Below the pieces are notes generated by a model, which did not search any database, had not been told where the DNA came from, and worked only from the letters and a program-made list of their open reading frames with translations. A stretch of 64,000 nucleotides of DNA from Bacteroidota bacterium. Lineage in GTDB: Bacteria; Bacteroidota; Bacteroidia; UKL13-3. Location: assembly GCA_027488905.1 (NCBI GenBank), contig JAIYAT010000003.1, positions 1 to 64,000 on the forward strand. Direction: 5' to 3'. This document shows, one piece after another, positions 19,042 through 28,184 of the stretch (position 1 is the stretch's first letter; every line of letters starts with the position of its first letter). The translations under genes and the position numbers were made by a program.

Positions 19042-19542
19042 CTAAAGCAATTCTTTGAGCATCCAAACATTACAAGAAAAATGCCCTGTATTGCCCAAAG
19101 CCTTATCCAACCTTTGATATCCAAATTTCTCGTATAAATGCACTGCAGCTTCCATTTCTGGAAAAGACTCTAAGTAAATATGTGTATATCCGTTTTCTTT
19201 GGCAAGCGCTTCACATTTTTCCATCAGCACATTGCCAAAACCATTGCCCTGAATTTCTGGAGATAAAAAGAACCTTACCAATTCTGCATAATGGGTAGGC
19301 AAACCATTGCTAGGGTAAATGCCACAACCACCTACCACTTGGTCATTTACTTCTAAAACTAGATAGGCAGAGCCTGGCGTTTGAAACAGGTTAAATAAAT
19401 TATCCGTTGTAGGGTCAGAATGCGCAGTGCCTGCTGTAGGCAATCCCAATGCTTCAATATTTTCTCTGATGATTCTAGCCAGAATAAAATTATCAGTAGG
19501 CCTAATCGACCTAAATTCATACATCAAATCAAAACCTGCCAT
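19042..19542 (-). CDS. GNAT family N-acetyltransferase
   Basis: 166 residues. The acetyl-CoA binding motif A is seen as LSPEIQGNGFGNVLMEKCEALAKENG-type sequence (Q-x-x-G-x-G), followed by the motif B strand and helix (HIYLESFPEMEAAVHLYEKFGY). Substrate unknown. Met7 (MYEFRSIRPTDNF) is an equally likely start, since GNAT proteins typically begin close to the RxxRPxD strand. The gene starts 6 bp after the stop of the dCMP deaminase, suggesting one transcript with it and the P-loop kinase. Confidence 0.87.
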   Translation of the reverse strand: MAGFDLMYEFRSIRPTDNFILARIIRENIEALGLPTAGTAHSDPTTDNLFNLFQTPGSAYLVLEVNDQVVGGCGIYPSNGLPTHYAELVRFFLSPEIQGNGFGNVLMEKCEALAKENGYTHIYLESFPEMEAAVHLYEKFGYQRLDKALGNTGHFSCNVWMLKELL

Positions 19543-19548
19543 TACTTA

Positions 19549-20052
19549 TTATTTATGTTTTTCATAAGATTGCACCTCATCGTGAAAGAACTCTAAACTT
19601 ACCCCAGCATTGCTTAGCATTTCTTCGCTCTCGGTGCCTGCGTGGTATTTTCTTTCGCATACCACCCTTTTTATCCCACAATTAATAATTAGCATAGCAC
19701 AAACACGGCAAGGCGTCATTCTGCAATATAAAGTTGCGCCTTCTAAAGCCACGCCATTTTTAGCCGCCTGACAAATGGCATTTTGTTCGGCATGTACGGT
19801 ACGAACGCAATGTTCTGTAATGCTGCCATCTTCATGGAGAACCTTTTTCATTTGATGCCCAACTTCATCGCAATGCGGAAGCCCAATGGGAGAACCAACA
19901 TAACCTGTAACCAATAATTGATTATCTCTTGCGATTACGCAACCGCTTCTTCCCCTACCGCAAGTGGCGCGTTTACTTATCGCCTCCATAACTTCCATAA
20001 AGTATTGGTCCCAAGTTGGGCGCACATAGTGCTCTGTATTTGTTATACTCAT
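19549..20052 (-). CDS. Deoxycytidylate (dCMP) deaminase family protein
   Basis: 167 residues. The zinc and catalytic site is present: HAE (His87, Glu89) and PCRVC (Cys115, Cys118). The extended loop with GYVGSPIGLPHCDEVGH between strands is characteristic of dCMP deaminases (ComEB type) rather than cytidine deaminases. These enzymes turn dCMP into dUMP in the cytoplasm, feeding thymidylate synthesis. The start overlaps the stop of the upstream kinase by 4 bp (ATGA), indicating translational coupling. Confidence 0.92.
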   Translation of the reverse strand: MSITNTEHYVRPTWDQYFMEVMEAISKRATCGRGRSGCVIARDNQLLVTGYVGSPIGLPHCDEVGHQMKKVLHEDGSITEHCVRTVHAEQNAICQAAKNGVALEGATLYCRMTPCRVCAMLIINCGIKRVVCERKYHAGTESEEMLSNAGVSLEFFHDEVQSYEKHK

Positions 20053-20603
20053 GATGGTAAACTTAAGGCTTTGTCAATTTGTAAATACAATTCATCAAAG
20101 GTTCCATTATTGGTAAAATGAACATCTGCCAGCGCCATACAAGCTGATAGGTTTTGCTTGTTGGGGTCGGAAGCGGTAAGTTCTCTCTCTTCGTTTTCTA
20201 CAAAGGTTTCAAAAGAAACCTTATCTGTTTCAGAACCTCTTAATAGAATTCTATCGTATCTAATTTGTCTATCTGTATCTACAGAAAATAAACTAAAATT
20301 ACCTTTGGCGCGCAGGGCCTCAATTTCTCCGAGGGTTCTAATGCTTTCTATAATGCAGTTTTGGTTTGTTGCAATGGCTTGTTTGTGCAGGGCTTCTGCA
20401 ATATAACTTGGACCATAAGTTGCGCGTAGGCCATTGGCTGTGGTAACCATGTTGTCTCTATTAATTTCAAGCCCTTGGGCCTGCATAACTTCTATGAGGT
20501 AACCCCTTACAGAAAAATGTTTGAACCCATATTTTTCTACCAGATAATCTACAATAGTGCCTTTGCCAGCGCCAAGGGTACCCGTAATTCCAATGATTTT
20601 CAA
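20049..20603 (-). CDS. P-loop nucleotide kinase (dephospho-CoA kinase / dNMP kinase-like)
   Basis: 184 residues with a Walker A GTLGAGKGT at residues 8-16 and a lid-like basic segment (DRQIRYDRILLRGSETD). The fold resembles dephospho-CoA kinases and phage-type dNMP kinases. Coupling to a dCMP deaminase favours a nucleotide-metabolism role, but the substrate cannot be read from the sequence. No in-frame ATG exists upstream; the start is a TTG at 20603, placing the first beta-strand (KIIGITG) at the correct distance from the N-terminus. Confidence 0.78.
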   Translation of the reverse strand: MKIIGITGTLGAGKGTIVDYLVEKYGFKHFSVRGYLIEVMQAQGLEINRDNMVTTANGLRATYGPSYIAEALHKQAIATNQNCIIESIRTLGEIEALRAKGNFSLFSVDTDRQIRYDRILLRGSETDKVSFETFVENEERELTASDPNKQNLSACMALADVHFTNNGTFDELYLQIDKALSLPS

Positions 20604-20702
20604 TTTAATAGTATTATTTGGACAGCAAATTACGAAAATGTAGTTACTCTTATCTACTAATTTTTTAGGCGTTTAGCATAAAGCTATGCTACACAGTTCT
20701 AA

Positions 20703-23189
20703 TTACTTCAATAGCTTTTTCATACAATTAATAATTTTTTCTTGGTTTCGGTTTGAACCTATCTCACCATGAAATGCATTTAAGGTGATGATCTGCATTC
20801 CGCCATCGAACAATGGCTTCCAGCCAAGCTCCTGGTATTGAGGTGATGTTAAACTTCTGCCTGCAAGAAAATAAAGACAATGTGCTTGAGATGGATGTGG
20901 CTTTATATGAACCAAGGCCGTATTAATTTTTTGATAATACAACAAGGTTGCCTCTGAGGGACGGGTGCTTTTTATAATTTTTACACCAAGAGTATGATTG
21001 AAAAAATTCTTTATCCAATTTGAAGCATATATAATAGGAAAAGCTGGGTCATTGTTTTTAACTGCTTTATAAAAAAGTGTTTTTAACCTATTGGTACGAT
21101 TTAAAATTGGTTCAGACCTAAAATAATAAATAGTATCTAGCATAATTACTTGCTTAATTGACGGCGTAATGTTTGCTATCGAATACGCAATAAAACCTGA
21201 AAAACTATATCCAAACAAGCAATTTATTTTTAATTTCTTAGCCTGTTCGGCAATATTCATTATCGCATTTTCATAGTTAAAATTAGTATCAAATATATTT
21301 ACAGTTAACTCAAAAATCTGATAACTTTCTTTTAACCAAGAATTGTAATAACGCTGCCTAGCATTATCCTCGAAGACACCGATAAATAGGATGGCTTGTT
21401 TAAAATAGGGTTGACCAGAAATCTTCTTAATGTTAAAACATGTATTATCATTCAATTTTAATTTTTCTTCAACTAATAATCTTAAACTATGAACATTCCC
21501 AGCTTCTAGAAACTCATTTAAAGTCATAGACACCTTGAAATTTACTTCAATATGATTAAGGCAAATTAGCGCTGCCATTGAATCACCACCTAAATCAATA
21601 GAAAAATGATGAAGGTTTTGAATGCGACTAACTGGAATGGTTAAAACTTCTCCAATAATCCCTTTCAGCGTTTCAATAAGAGTGTTACTATCAAGGGATG
21701 ATAGCAAATCTAGGGGAGGAAAATCATTAAATTGATTTATAAGTAATGCCTCAATAGCTTCTTTATCGCGTTTACCAGAATGTGTTAACGGAAATTTAGG
21801 GAGATAAACAGCTTTTGAAGGAATATAATTTAAAGGCAAATTTGCTGCTATACAATTATAGATCTCCTTACTAGAAAAAGCAGAATTACCAGTATAGGCA
21901 AGCAATAGTTTAGGAATTTGGTCAAATAAACAAATGCATGCAAAAGCATTGTCAACTCCTGGCAAGGCCTCAACAACTTTTTCCAAAACAAAAAAGTTGA
22001 TTTTGGCTCCATTTAATTTTTCCTCTTGGTGAACTCTTCCTTGGTAGAACAGATAACCTTCTTCATTAAAATATCCGAAATCACCAGTTTTATAAAGTAT
22101 CAATTCGTGTTCTGTGCCAAATACATTTTCTGTTTCTGCCTTTTTTGAAAAGTATTGATTCGTTATATGTTTTGAACTCACATAGATTTCACCACTGCTA
22201 TTTGGTTCGAGCACCTTTCCATTTTCATCTCTAATACTTACAAGTTTATCTGCAACTGGTTTTCCTAAAGTAAAAACAGGTAAAGCCAATCTATTTTCTG
22301 TATTAATAAGTTGCCTTGCAATAGTTCTTGTTTCAGTGGTAGCATAAGCCACTTCCATTTGACATGTGGATGGAAACAACTCAAAGAATAAATTTACATC
22401 CTTCTCTAGATGTGCCTCTCCAGAAATACAGAGCACTTTTAAAGAACCAAGTGATTTGTAAGGGAATTTGAGTTTGGTTAAAGCCCTAAACGTACTTACA
22501 GAAATGGAGGCATGTGTTACATTCTCTTTTTTCCAAAAATTGGGAAGTCCACCCAGTCCAAGCAACTTAAGCGGATATACTGCAAGTTTAGCGCCACTGC
22601 TAAAGGCAGTGAAAATGCAGGCTAAGGAGGCACTAAATGAGAATGAAAAAATGAAATCAAAACAATCCCCAAAACCTAAATTGCCAGTAACTACTTGTCG
22701 ATTGGTATCGGCAGTAATTGTTTCTAAGGTATGAATTACTAATTTGGGACTTCCAGTTGAACCACTTGTATAAAATGCACAAAGGAAATTGTTTAAGGAA
22801 TAATTTAAAGGTGTAAAAGGAAGGTTGTTTTCATTTATAACCTTTATAGCAATTTCGTTTATAGCGTTTAACTCATTGTAAGAATCTACAATCCAAAGTT
22901 CTGGTAAAACAATATCTTCAATGCTCAATAAGAAATCATTTTCTGGTGTAATAGAAAGGTAATAATTGCCAGAAATTACAACAGCAAGAATGCTATAAAT
23001 ATGCTCAATTGGGTCTTCATTTTTTATTCCGATAAATTGATTAAAAACACCTTTTTGTTGAAGGTAGGAAGCTCGACTTTGAACTTCTTTTTTTAAATGC
23101 GCATAGGTTATTGAAGTATCCTTATAAACAAGTGCTATTGCATTTGGTAGCTGTTCGAAATTATATAATATCCTTTCAATTAGATGCAT
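20703..23189 (-). CDS. Free-standing adenylation - carrier - thioesterase (A-T-TE) synthetase
   Basis: 828 residues. The adenylation domain (about 1-485) has A3 YTSGSTGSPK (140-149), A5 AYATTE (281-286), A7 YKTGD (366-370), an odd A8 (GRVHQEEKLNGAKINF) and A10 THSGKRDK with the catalytic Lys473. A carrier domain follows with the phosphopantetheine Ser537 (DLGGDS), then a thioesterase of alpha/beta fold (about 595-828) with nucleophile Ser662 (GYSFSG), an Asp in MLDT and a His in NAFHGE. There is no condensation domain. By hand alignment of A4 (FSASLACIFTAF) the Asp235 that grips the amino group in amino-acid-activating domains is Ser, so a non-amino carboxylic acid substrate is inferred. It overlaps the GNAT-like gene by 14 bp. 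Confidence 0.85.
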   Translation of the reverse strand: MHLIERILYNFEQLPNAIALVYKDTSITYAHLKKEVQSRASYLQQKGVFNQFIGIKNEDPIEHIYSILAVVISGNYYLSITPENDFLLSIEDIVLPELWIVDSYNELNAINEIAIKVINENNLPFTPLNYSLNNFLCAFYTSGSTGSPKLVIHTLETITADTNRQVVTGNLGFGDCFDFIFSFSFSASLACIFTAFSSGAKLAVYPLKLLGLGGLPNFWKKENVTHASISVSTFRALTKLKFPYKSLGSLKVLCISGEAHLEKDVNLFFELFPSTCQMEVAYATTETRTIARQLINTENRLALPVFTLGKPVADKLVSIRDENGKVLEPNSSGEIYVSSKHITNQYFSKKAETENVFGTEHELILYKTGDFGYFNEEGYLFYQGRVHQEEKLNGAKINFFVLEKVVEALPGVDNAFACICLFDQIPKLLLAYTGNSAFSSKEIYNCIAANLPLNYIPSKAVYLPKFPLTHSGKRDKEAIEALLINQFNDFPPLDLLSSLDSNTLIETLKGIIGEVLTIPVSRIQNLHHFSIDLGGDSMAALICLNHIEVNFKVSMTLNEFLEAGNVHSLRLLVEEKLKLNDNTCFNIKKISGQPYFKQAILFIGVFEDNARQRYYNSWLKESYQIFELTVNIFDTNFNYENAIMNIAEQAKKLKINCLFGYSFSGFIAYSIANITPSIKQVIMLDTIYYFRSEPILNRTNRLKTLFYKAVKNNDPAFPIIYASNWIKNFFNHTLGVKIIKSTRPSEATLLYYQKINTALVHIKPHPSQAHCLYFLAGRSLTSPQYQELGWKPLFDGGMQIITLNAFHGEIGSNRNQEKIINCMKKLLK

Positions 23190-23919
23190 ACAAATGATAG
23201 GTCTTGCTATCTACAAATCCGCAGCTTAGCATATTCTTATTGCTTTGAGAATTGGCATAAGTCCATGTCTCAATTTCTTTAATAGCAGGGTTTGAAAGCA
23301 ATTGATTTACCCTAAACTTTATTCCATCTTTATGGTAGTTTTTAGCGCGATACATTGGCAATACTGCACCACCTGCTAAAAGTCCTTTTTCATTATTAAT
23401 ATACTTAATAATTACTCCTACAGCAATATCATTGTCTTTCATTATAAAAAGTTTGATGCTACTATGCAAAAGTAATTGCTTAAAGTTATTGATTACCTCA
23501 TTTAGGTTTTTATCTTTAGCTTCAAAGCTTGTTAAATAAGTTTCTGTGAAAATGTCAATATTGTTTTCATTCACCAATTCAAAAGTAGTAGGACCAATAT
23601 CATCAAGTAAATTTAAGGTTGGTAAAGTTTGTTTGATAAAGGAATTCTCAATCTTGAAACCTGCTTGAAGTAAATTTTCTTCAAGTAAAGGTGAAAGTAC
23701 TTTGAATTTTGTTACCCCATGGCTTCTATAAAAATCATGAATAATTTTGAGTTCATTTTCAGAATAAGAAGCCATACTTATTTTAAATGAATAATTAAAA
23801 TAATCTAGGCCATAAAAGCAAAAAGCATGTAAGGAATCTTGGTTCAAAAATTGGATACCTTTTTGCACAGTTTGGTAAGACTTCAACCTGAGTAAATCAT
23901 ACTGGCATATCAATTCCAT
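23176..23919 (-). CDS. GNAT-like acyltransferase, partner of the A-T-TE synthetase
   Basis: 247 residues. The C-terminal half (about 110-247) resembles a GNAT domain: FELVNENNIDIF start, a central strand with GVIIKYINNEKGLLAGGAVLPMYRAKNYHKDGIKF-like sequence where the acetyl-CoA loop should be, and NSQSNKNMLSCGF as motif B. The pyrophosphate loop is atypical (RAKNYHKDG instead of RxxGxG). The N-terminal half may be a second, degenerate GNAT fold. It overlaps the next gene by 14 bp, so the two products are almost certainly made together; it may modify the substrate or product of the synthetase. Substrate unknown. Confidence 0.6.
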   Translation of the reverse strand: MELICQYDLLRLKSYQTVQKGIQFLNQDSLHAFCFYGLDYFNYSFKISMASYSENELKIIHDFYRSHGVTKFKVLSPLLEENLLQAGFKIENSFIKQTLPTLNLLDDIGPTTFELVNENNIDIFTETYLTSFEAKDKNLNEVINNFKQLLLHSSIKLFIMKDNDIAVGVIIKYINNEKGLLAGGAVLPMYRAKNYHKDGIKFRVNQLLSNPAIKEIETWTYANSQSNKNMLSCGFVDSKTYHLYASN

Positions 23920-24113
23920 AGGTTCTTGAGACTTGCTTTTAATATAGATTCAAGGATATAAAAATTAACATCGAATTAAAAGCAGATTTAAAAACTATTT
24001 AGTGCTTAGGTTCAAACCGATAAGAAAAAGCCCAAATTTATTTTGGACTATTTGTTAATTTATAGAGCCAATTTGATGGTTAACCTAGGTTGAAGATAGA
24101 TTTACAAAATAAA

Positions 24114-26051
24114 TTAAAGTGGCAAGGAGAGGGTAAAAGTTGTGCCTTTACCTAATTCACTTTTGGCGGTTAAACGTCCCTTTAAGGTTTCTGTAAAATC
24201 TCTGGATAATAAGATGCCTAAGCCAGTGCCAGTTTCTCCCTTAGTGCCTGGTGTGCTTAATATTCTGGAACCTTCATTTAGGATATTTTGTAATACCTCA
24301 TTTGTCATGCCTACACCATTGTCAGTAATTTCAATTTCAAGCAAGCTGTCTGCAGGATTCTCCTTAACACTAAAATCTATCCAACTGTTTTCAGGAGAAA
24401 ATTTGATGGCATTGCTTAATAGGTTTCTAATTACCACAGTTAATAATGCTTCATCTGTATTTATACAAAAATCTCTTTCACAAATAAAGTTTACGTGAAG
24501 GTTTTTATTAGTCACCTGAGGCATTAATTGACTTAACACCTCTTTAGAAAGATTACAAATATTAATATCACTAACCCTAGCGCTTATGCCTTTTTCCATT
24601 CCAGCGCGCGCCCAATTGAGCAGATTATCAAGCATTACATTAAGTCCGGCTAATGAGTTACTTACTTTATTGCTATAGGTTATTAATTCTTCATTTGTGA
24701 TATCCTTTTCTTGAAACATTTCCAGTAAGCTCGTTAAGATACCCAAAGGTCCTCTTAAATCGTGTGCAACTATAGAAAATAGCTTATTCTTCTGTTGGTT
24801 AAGTTCTTCTAATCTAGATTTTTGAGCTTCTATTTCGGCATTCCTTATGCTTAGTTTTTCATTATATCTTCTAGAAACAATAAGTAATGCAAGTATTAAA
24901 ATTATCAATAGCGTAAAAATACCTAACAAAAACAAACTCTGAGTTCTTTGCTCTTCCAAATGAATCACTTTGTAGGCATTATCTTCTATAAAATAACGGT
25001 CGGCATTTTTAGCTACTAACTGCGCATGCAATTTATCGTGGTCTGCTGAAACGACTCCATAAAATTCATCATAATAGTCTAGTGCTTCCTTATGTTTGCC
25101 TGTGGTTTGTGCCAACTTTCCTAATCTAAAACGCATTTCAAAATCAAAATCGGTTCTAAACCCAACATCATCCTCTCCAACCCTTTTCAATTCAATAATG
25201 GCGGTATCCAAAAATGCTTTGGCTTGCACAGGCCTGTTATTGGCAATTTCAATGTCGGCTAAAAAAAACAAAGCATGAATAGCACTTCCCATTTCTCCAT
25301 TTGCAGTTGAGTGATAATAATCTTTAAGCAGGAGCTCCTTTGCCTCTTTATGCCTTCCTTTTTTTAAAAGTACTACTGCTAAATTTCCAGAAATAATTCC
25401 TTGCCAAACTTCACTTGTAAGTAATTTTGCTCTTTTTAATCCTGTTAAAAAATATAATTCGGCAGAGTCATATTTGAGTGCATTAAAAAAATATAAACCA
25501 AAGGAGTTAGCATTAATCACAGCATACAACTTTCCGCTTTTGTTTAGATTTTCAAAGCCATGTTTAGAAACAATCTGTTCTACTTCAAGGTGGGCCATTA
25601 AGCCATCCCCTATTTTACCAGTTGAAATCAAATGGTGTGCAAGTTCTAAATCAAATCGTATTAGTTCATTTATTCTAGGGCTACCTATTAAAGTTTGCCG
25701 AGCAGCATTTAATTGTGTTTGATAGGCAACAGAATCCTTCCTGTTATTTGCAATTACAATTCCAAGTAAATCTAGCATGTAACGATGTTTCTCAAACTTG
25801 GGGTGTTCATCAAAAAACTGCTGTAATGCTTCTTGACAGCGCATGGCTTCGCGTAATGGAAGTCTTGATTTGGAAACCAGAATAACAAAATCATCTAAAA
25901 AGTTAAGCAAATCTTGCTCTTTAGTATCCTGCCCTAATTCTTCAAAAAATCTTGGATTAACTTTATAATCAGGTTCAGAAAACTGAGCAGAGCTATTATA
26001 CGCCAATGTTATAAAAACAACTGCTAAAAAATATCTTTTTAAAATATTCAT
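24114..26051 (-). CDS. TPR-containing sensor histidine kinase
   Basis: 645 residues. Signal peptide (to about 22, NSSAQ), a periplasmic TPR region (about 40-360), one transmembrane helix (SLFLLGIFTLLIILILALLI), a coiled coil, a HisKA box (FSIVAHDLRGPLG) and an HATPase domain (N box [14 protein letters not shown] boxes DNGVGM and GTGLGILLSR). It autophosphorylates on the His of the HDLRGP motif and should signal to an unlinked response regulator, as none is adjacent. A TAACTTTG box lies just upstream. Confidence 0.92.
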   Translation of the reverse strand: MNILKRYFLAVVFITLAYNSSAQFSEPDYKVNPRFFEELGQDTKEQDLLNFLDDFVILVSKSRLPLREAMRCQEALQQFFDEHPKFEKHRYMLDLLGIVIANNRKDSVAYQTQLNAARQTLIGSPRINELIRFDLELAHHLISTGKIGDGLMAHLEVEQIVSKHGFENLNKSGKLYAVINANSFGLYFFNALKYDSAELYFLTGLKRAKLLTSEVWQGIISGNLAVVLLKKGRHKEAKELLLKDYYHSTANGEMGSAIHALFFLADIEIANNRPVQAKAFLDTAIIELKRVGEDDVGFRTDFDFEMRFRLGKLAQTTGKHKEALDYYDEFYGVVSADHDKLHAQLVAKNADRYFIEDNAYKVIHLEEQRTQSLFLLGIFTLLIILILALLIVSRRYNEKLSIRNAEIEAQKSRLEELNQQKNKLFSIVAHDLRGPLGILTSLLEMFQEKDITNEELITYSNKVSNSLAGLNVMLDNLLNWARAGMEKGISARVSDINICNLSKEVLSQLMPQVTNKNLHVNFICERDFCINTDEALLTVVIRNLLSNAIKFSPENSWIDFSVKENPADSLLEIEITDNGVGMTNEVLQNILNEGSRILSTPGTKGETGTGLGILLSRDFTETLKGRLTAKSELGKGTTFTLSLPL

Positions 26052-26063
26052 ACTTTAGGTAAT

Positions 26064-26071
26064 CAAAGTTA
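26064..26071 (-). promoter_or_regulatory. Candidate -7 box (TAACTTTG)
   Basis: Exact TAnnTTTG on the minus strand, 12 bp before the histidine kinase ATG at 26051. No clear -33 element. Confidence 0.4.
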
Positions 26072-26183
26072 GAATATTCAAAATCTATATTTGAATGATT
26101 TTTTTCAACAAGAAAGGGGAAATTGCAAAGAAATTAGCATTTGAAGCATTTGCTTAAACCAAGTTATAGAACTACTTTAAATA

Positions 26184-26217
26184 AAAAGGGCAATTAGAAT
26201 TAACTAATTGCCCTTTT
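26184..26217 (-). terminator. Rho-independent terminator of the T9SS binding-protein gene
   Basis: Perfect 14-bp stem AAAAGGGCAATTAG / CTAATTGCCCTTTT around a 6-nt loop, 21 bp after the stop at 26238. It has a T-rich tail on the minus strand. Confidence 0.88.
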
Positions 26218-26237
26218 ATATCATCTAAAAATTTAAA

Positions 26238-28079
26238 TTATTCTTTGATAATTTTCTTGAAAGTATCTACACCATTGATAGTAGCTTTAACAGTATATAA
26301 ACCATTTGGCAAATTAGCAATATCAATACTTACATCATTGGTATTTGGTAATGTTGTTAATACAACTTGACCTAAAGTATTGTAAATAACAACACTTTGA
26401 ATATCTTTTATGGTATTAATAGTTAATGATTTGCTTGCAGGATTTGGATAAACACCAATTAATTCTTGCTCAATAGCAGCCATCCCTATAGCAGGTTTTT
26501 TGCTAAACAAAACATTATCGATGTATGCGATAGAAGTACCAGCAGGTGAACTTGCGAAAATAAGTTGTGCAATATTTGATCTAGTTGTTAGGCCTACAAA
26601 ATTAGAGATTGGCACTGATACATGATTCCATCCGTTAAGAGTAGGAGTAATAGTAAGTTCGTGCTCCTTATCATCACCGCCACCAATAGTTCCATCAGCA
26701 CCAGCATCAACTAATTTGAATCTAAAGCTTGTAGAATTAGGTGTCCACACATCAAATTCAAATGAATCCATTAGAGAGACGTTAATTGGTTTAGCAACCA
26801 TCTCAATACCTACAAAATCTAAGGCTGTATATTTTTTAATATCGTCTGATCCAATTTTGATGTCTGTTAGTGTAGCAGCAGACCAGCCTGTTCTCCAAGT
26901 ATCTACAGTTACATTTGTATAAGCGTTACTAAACAATGAAATAACATCTTTAGCCAATTTGGTAGGAGCTGGTGCAGAAACTGTTGGTTCAAGCACAACT
27001 GAAGCTTTAGAAAACATAATATTATCCAAATAAACAATAGAAGTACCTGCGGGTGCACTTGAAAAAATAAGTTGTGCAATATTTGATTTGGTTGTAAGGC
27101 CTGTAAAATTAGCGATTGGCACCGACACATGATTCCAACCATTCAATGTAGGAGTAATGGTAAGTTCATGTTCTTTGTCATCCCCACCACCAATTTTTCC
27201 ATCAGCACCTGCATCAACCAATTTGAATCTAAAAGTAGTTGAATTTGGAGACCAAACGTCAAGTTCAAATAAATCCATAGCGCTTATGTTAATTTGACTA
27301 GCAATCATTTCGATTCCAACAAAATCTAAAGCAGAATATTTTTTAATATCGTCTGAACCAATTTTTACATCCGTAAGTGTAGCAGCAGACCAGCCTGTTC
27401 TCCAAGTATCAATAGCCACGTTGGTGTAGGCATTGCTGAACAATGAAATCACATCAGAAGCTGGTTTAGTAGGTGCAGTTGCACCAACAGTTGGTTCAGG
27501 TAAGGTAGTGCCAGCACTAAAAGTAATATTATCGAAATAAGAAACAGTAGTATCAGTTCTATCTGCAGCACCAGAATAAAAATCCAGGAATACCACAATT
27601 TGGGTAATGTTTGATGCTTCTGGCGTACCAATTTTTGATGTGAAATCAAATGTTAATTCTTCCCATTGATTGATTTTGGTATTAGCAACTTTGATCTCCT
27701 GGATAGCTGAATTATCATTTTTTGCGAATTTAATTCCAACGTCGCTAATTTTACTTTTATAAACCATCATCTTAACAATAGCGTTTGAGGCAGTTAAAGT
27801 AAAAGTACCAATATCTGGAGTTGCTCCTTTAGCGGACTCACAGCCTGCCCAAGGCTTACCACCTGGTAATGCAGTAAATTTTGCAACACTACTTGAGGTG
27901 TTTGGTGCTGCAGAACTAGGATTGTTAACAATTTGTAATGATGGATTTGAAGCATTTTCAAAAGTTGTCCATGTCCAAGTTGCGCCTTGTCCGCCTGTCT
28001 CAAAATTAATTGGTGCATTTTGAGAAAATCCAATACTTGCCATAAGTATGAATAGACTAGTAGTAACGATTTTTTTCAT
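26238..28079 (-). CDS. T9SS-secreted carbohydrate-binding-type protein with duplicated module
   Basis: 613 residues. Signal peptide (to about 19), an N-terminal jelly-roll-like domain (about 22-190), two near-identical modules of about 165 residues (about 203-358 and 371-527) and a T9SS domain (VYPNPASKSLTI ... KKIIKE). Each module opens with PTKPASDVISLFSNAYTN or a close variant. The same signature (PTRPAADVKSLFSDAYTN) opens the C-terminal module of the lipoprotein at 40282-41691 in the glucan operon, so this protein probably binds the same glucan and is displayed or released outside the cell. It has no catalytic signature. It is transcribed away from the Nudix-fold regulator across a palindrome. 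Confidence 0.82.
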   Translation of the reverse strand: MKKIVTTSLFILMASIGFSQNAPINFETGGQGATWTWTTFENASNPSLQIVNNPSSAAPNTSSSVAKFTALPGGKPWAGCESAKGATPDIGTFTLTASNAIVKMMVYKSKISDVGIKFAKNDNSAIQEIKVANTKINQWEELTFDFTSKIGTPEASNITQIVVFLDFYSGAADRTDTTVSYFDNITFSAGTTLPEPTVGATAPTKPASDVISLFSNAYTNVAIDTWRTGWSAATLTDVKIGSDDIKKYSALDFVGIEMIASQINISAMDLFELDVWSPNSTTFRFKLVDAGADGKIGGGDDKEHELTITPTLNGWNHVSVPIANFTGLTTKSNIAQLIFSSAPAGTSIVYLDNIMFSKASVVLEPTVSAPAPTKLAKDVISLFSNAYTNVTVDTWRTGWSAATLTDIKIGSDDIKKYTALDFVGIEMVAKPINVSLMDSFEFDVWTPNSTSFRFKLVDAGADGTIGGGDDKEHELTITPTLNGWNHVSVPISNFVGLTTRSNIAQLIFASSPAGTSIAYIDNVLFSKKPAIGMAAIEQELIGVYPNPASKSLTINTIKDIQSVVIYNTLGQVVLTTLPNTNDVSIDIANLPNGLYTVKATINGVDTFKKIIKE

Positions 28080-28132
28080 ATCTGAAGTTATTTTTAAATT
28101 AATAATGCAAGTTAAGTAAAAATGCTTAAAGT

Positions 28133-28155
28133 TAAAAATACTATAAGTACTTTTA
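28133..28155. promoter_or_regulatory. 23-bp palindrome, candidate operator of the NrtR/AraR-like regulator
   Basis: Arms TAAAAATACT and AGTACTTTTA around ATA pair at 9 of 10 positions. A third half-site, AAGTAAAAATGCTT, lies in direct orientation at about 28114-28127, giving the half-site AAGTWAAAAnTRCT. It lies between the divergent T9SS binding protein (start 28079) and the regulator (start 28185). Length and symmetry fit the 21-23 bp operators known for Nudix-related regulators. Confidence 0.6.
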
Positions 28156-28175
28156 CTTTAAAACAAAAACGCCCC

Positions 28176-28183
28176 TAAATTTG
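28176..28183 (+). promoter_or_regulatory. Candidate -7 box (TAAATTTG), near-leaderless regulator mRNA
   Basis: Exact TAnnTTTG ending 1 bp before the ATG at 28185 (a second ATG follows at 28188). If used, the transcript would have almost no leader. The -33 region is only T-rich and overlaps the end of the palindrome. Confidence 0.35.
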
Positions 28184-28184
28184 C

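Noticed and set aside
24032-24046. Hairpin CCAAA-TTTAT-TTTGG as terminator of the GNAT-like/kinase region
   Set aside because: The stem is 5 bp and A+T rich, with no clear T run; it is too weak to call.
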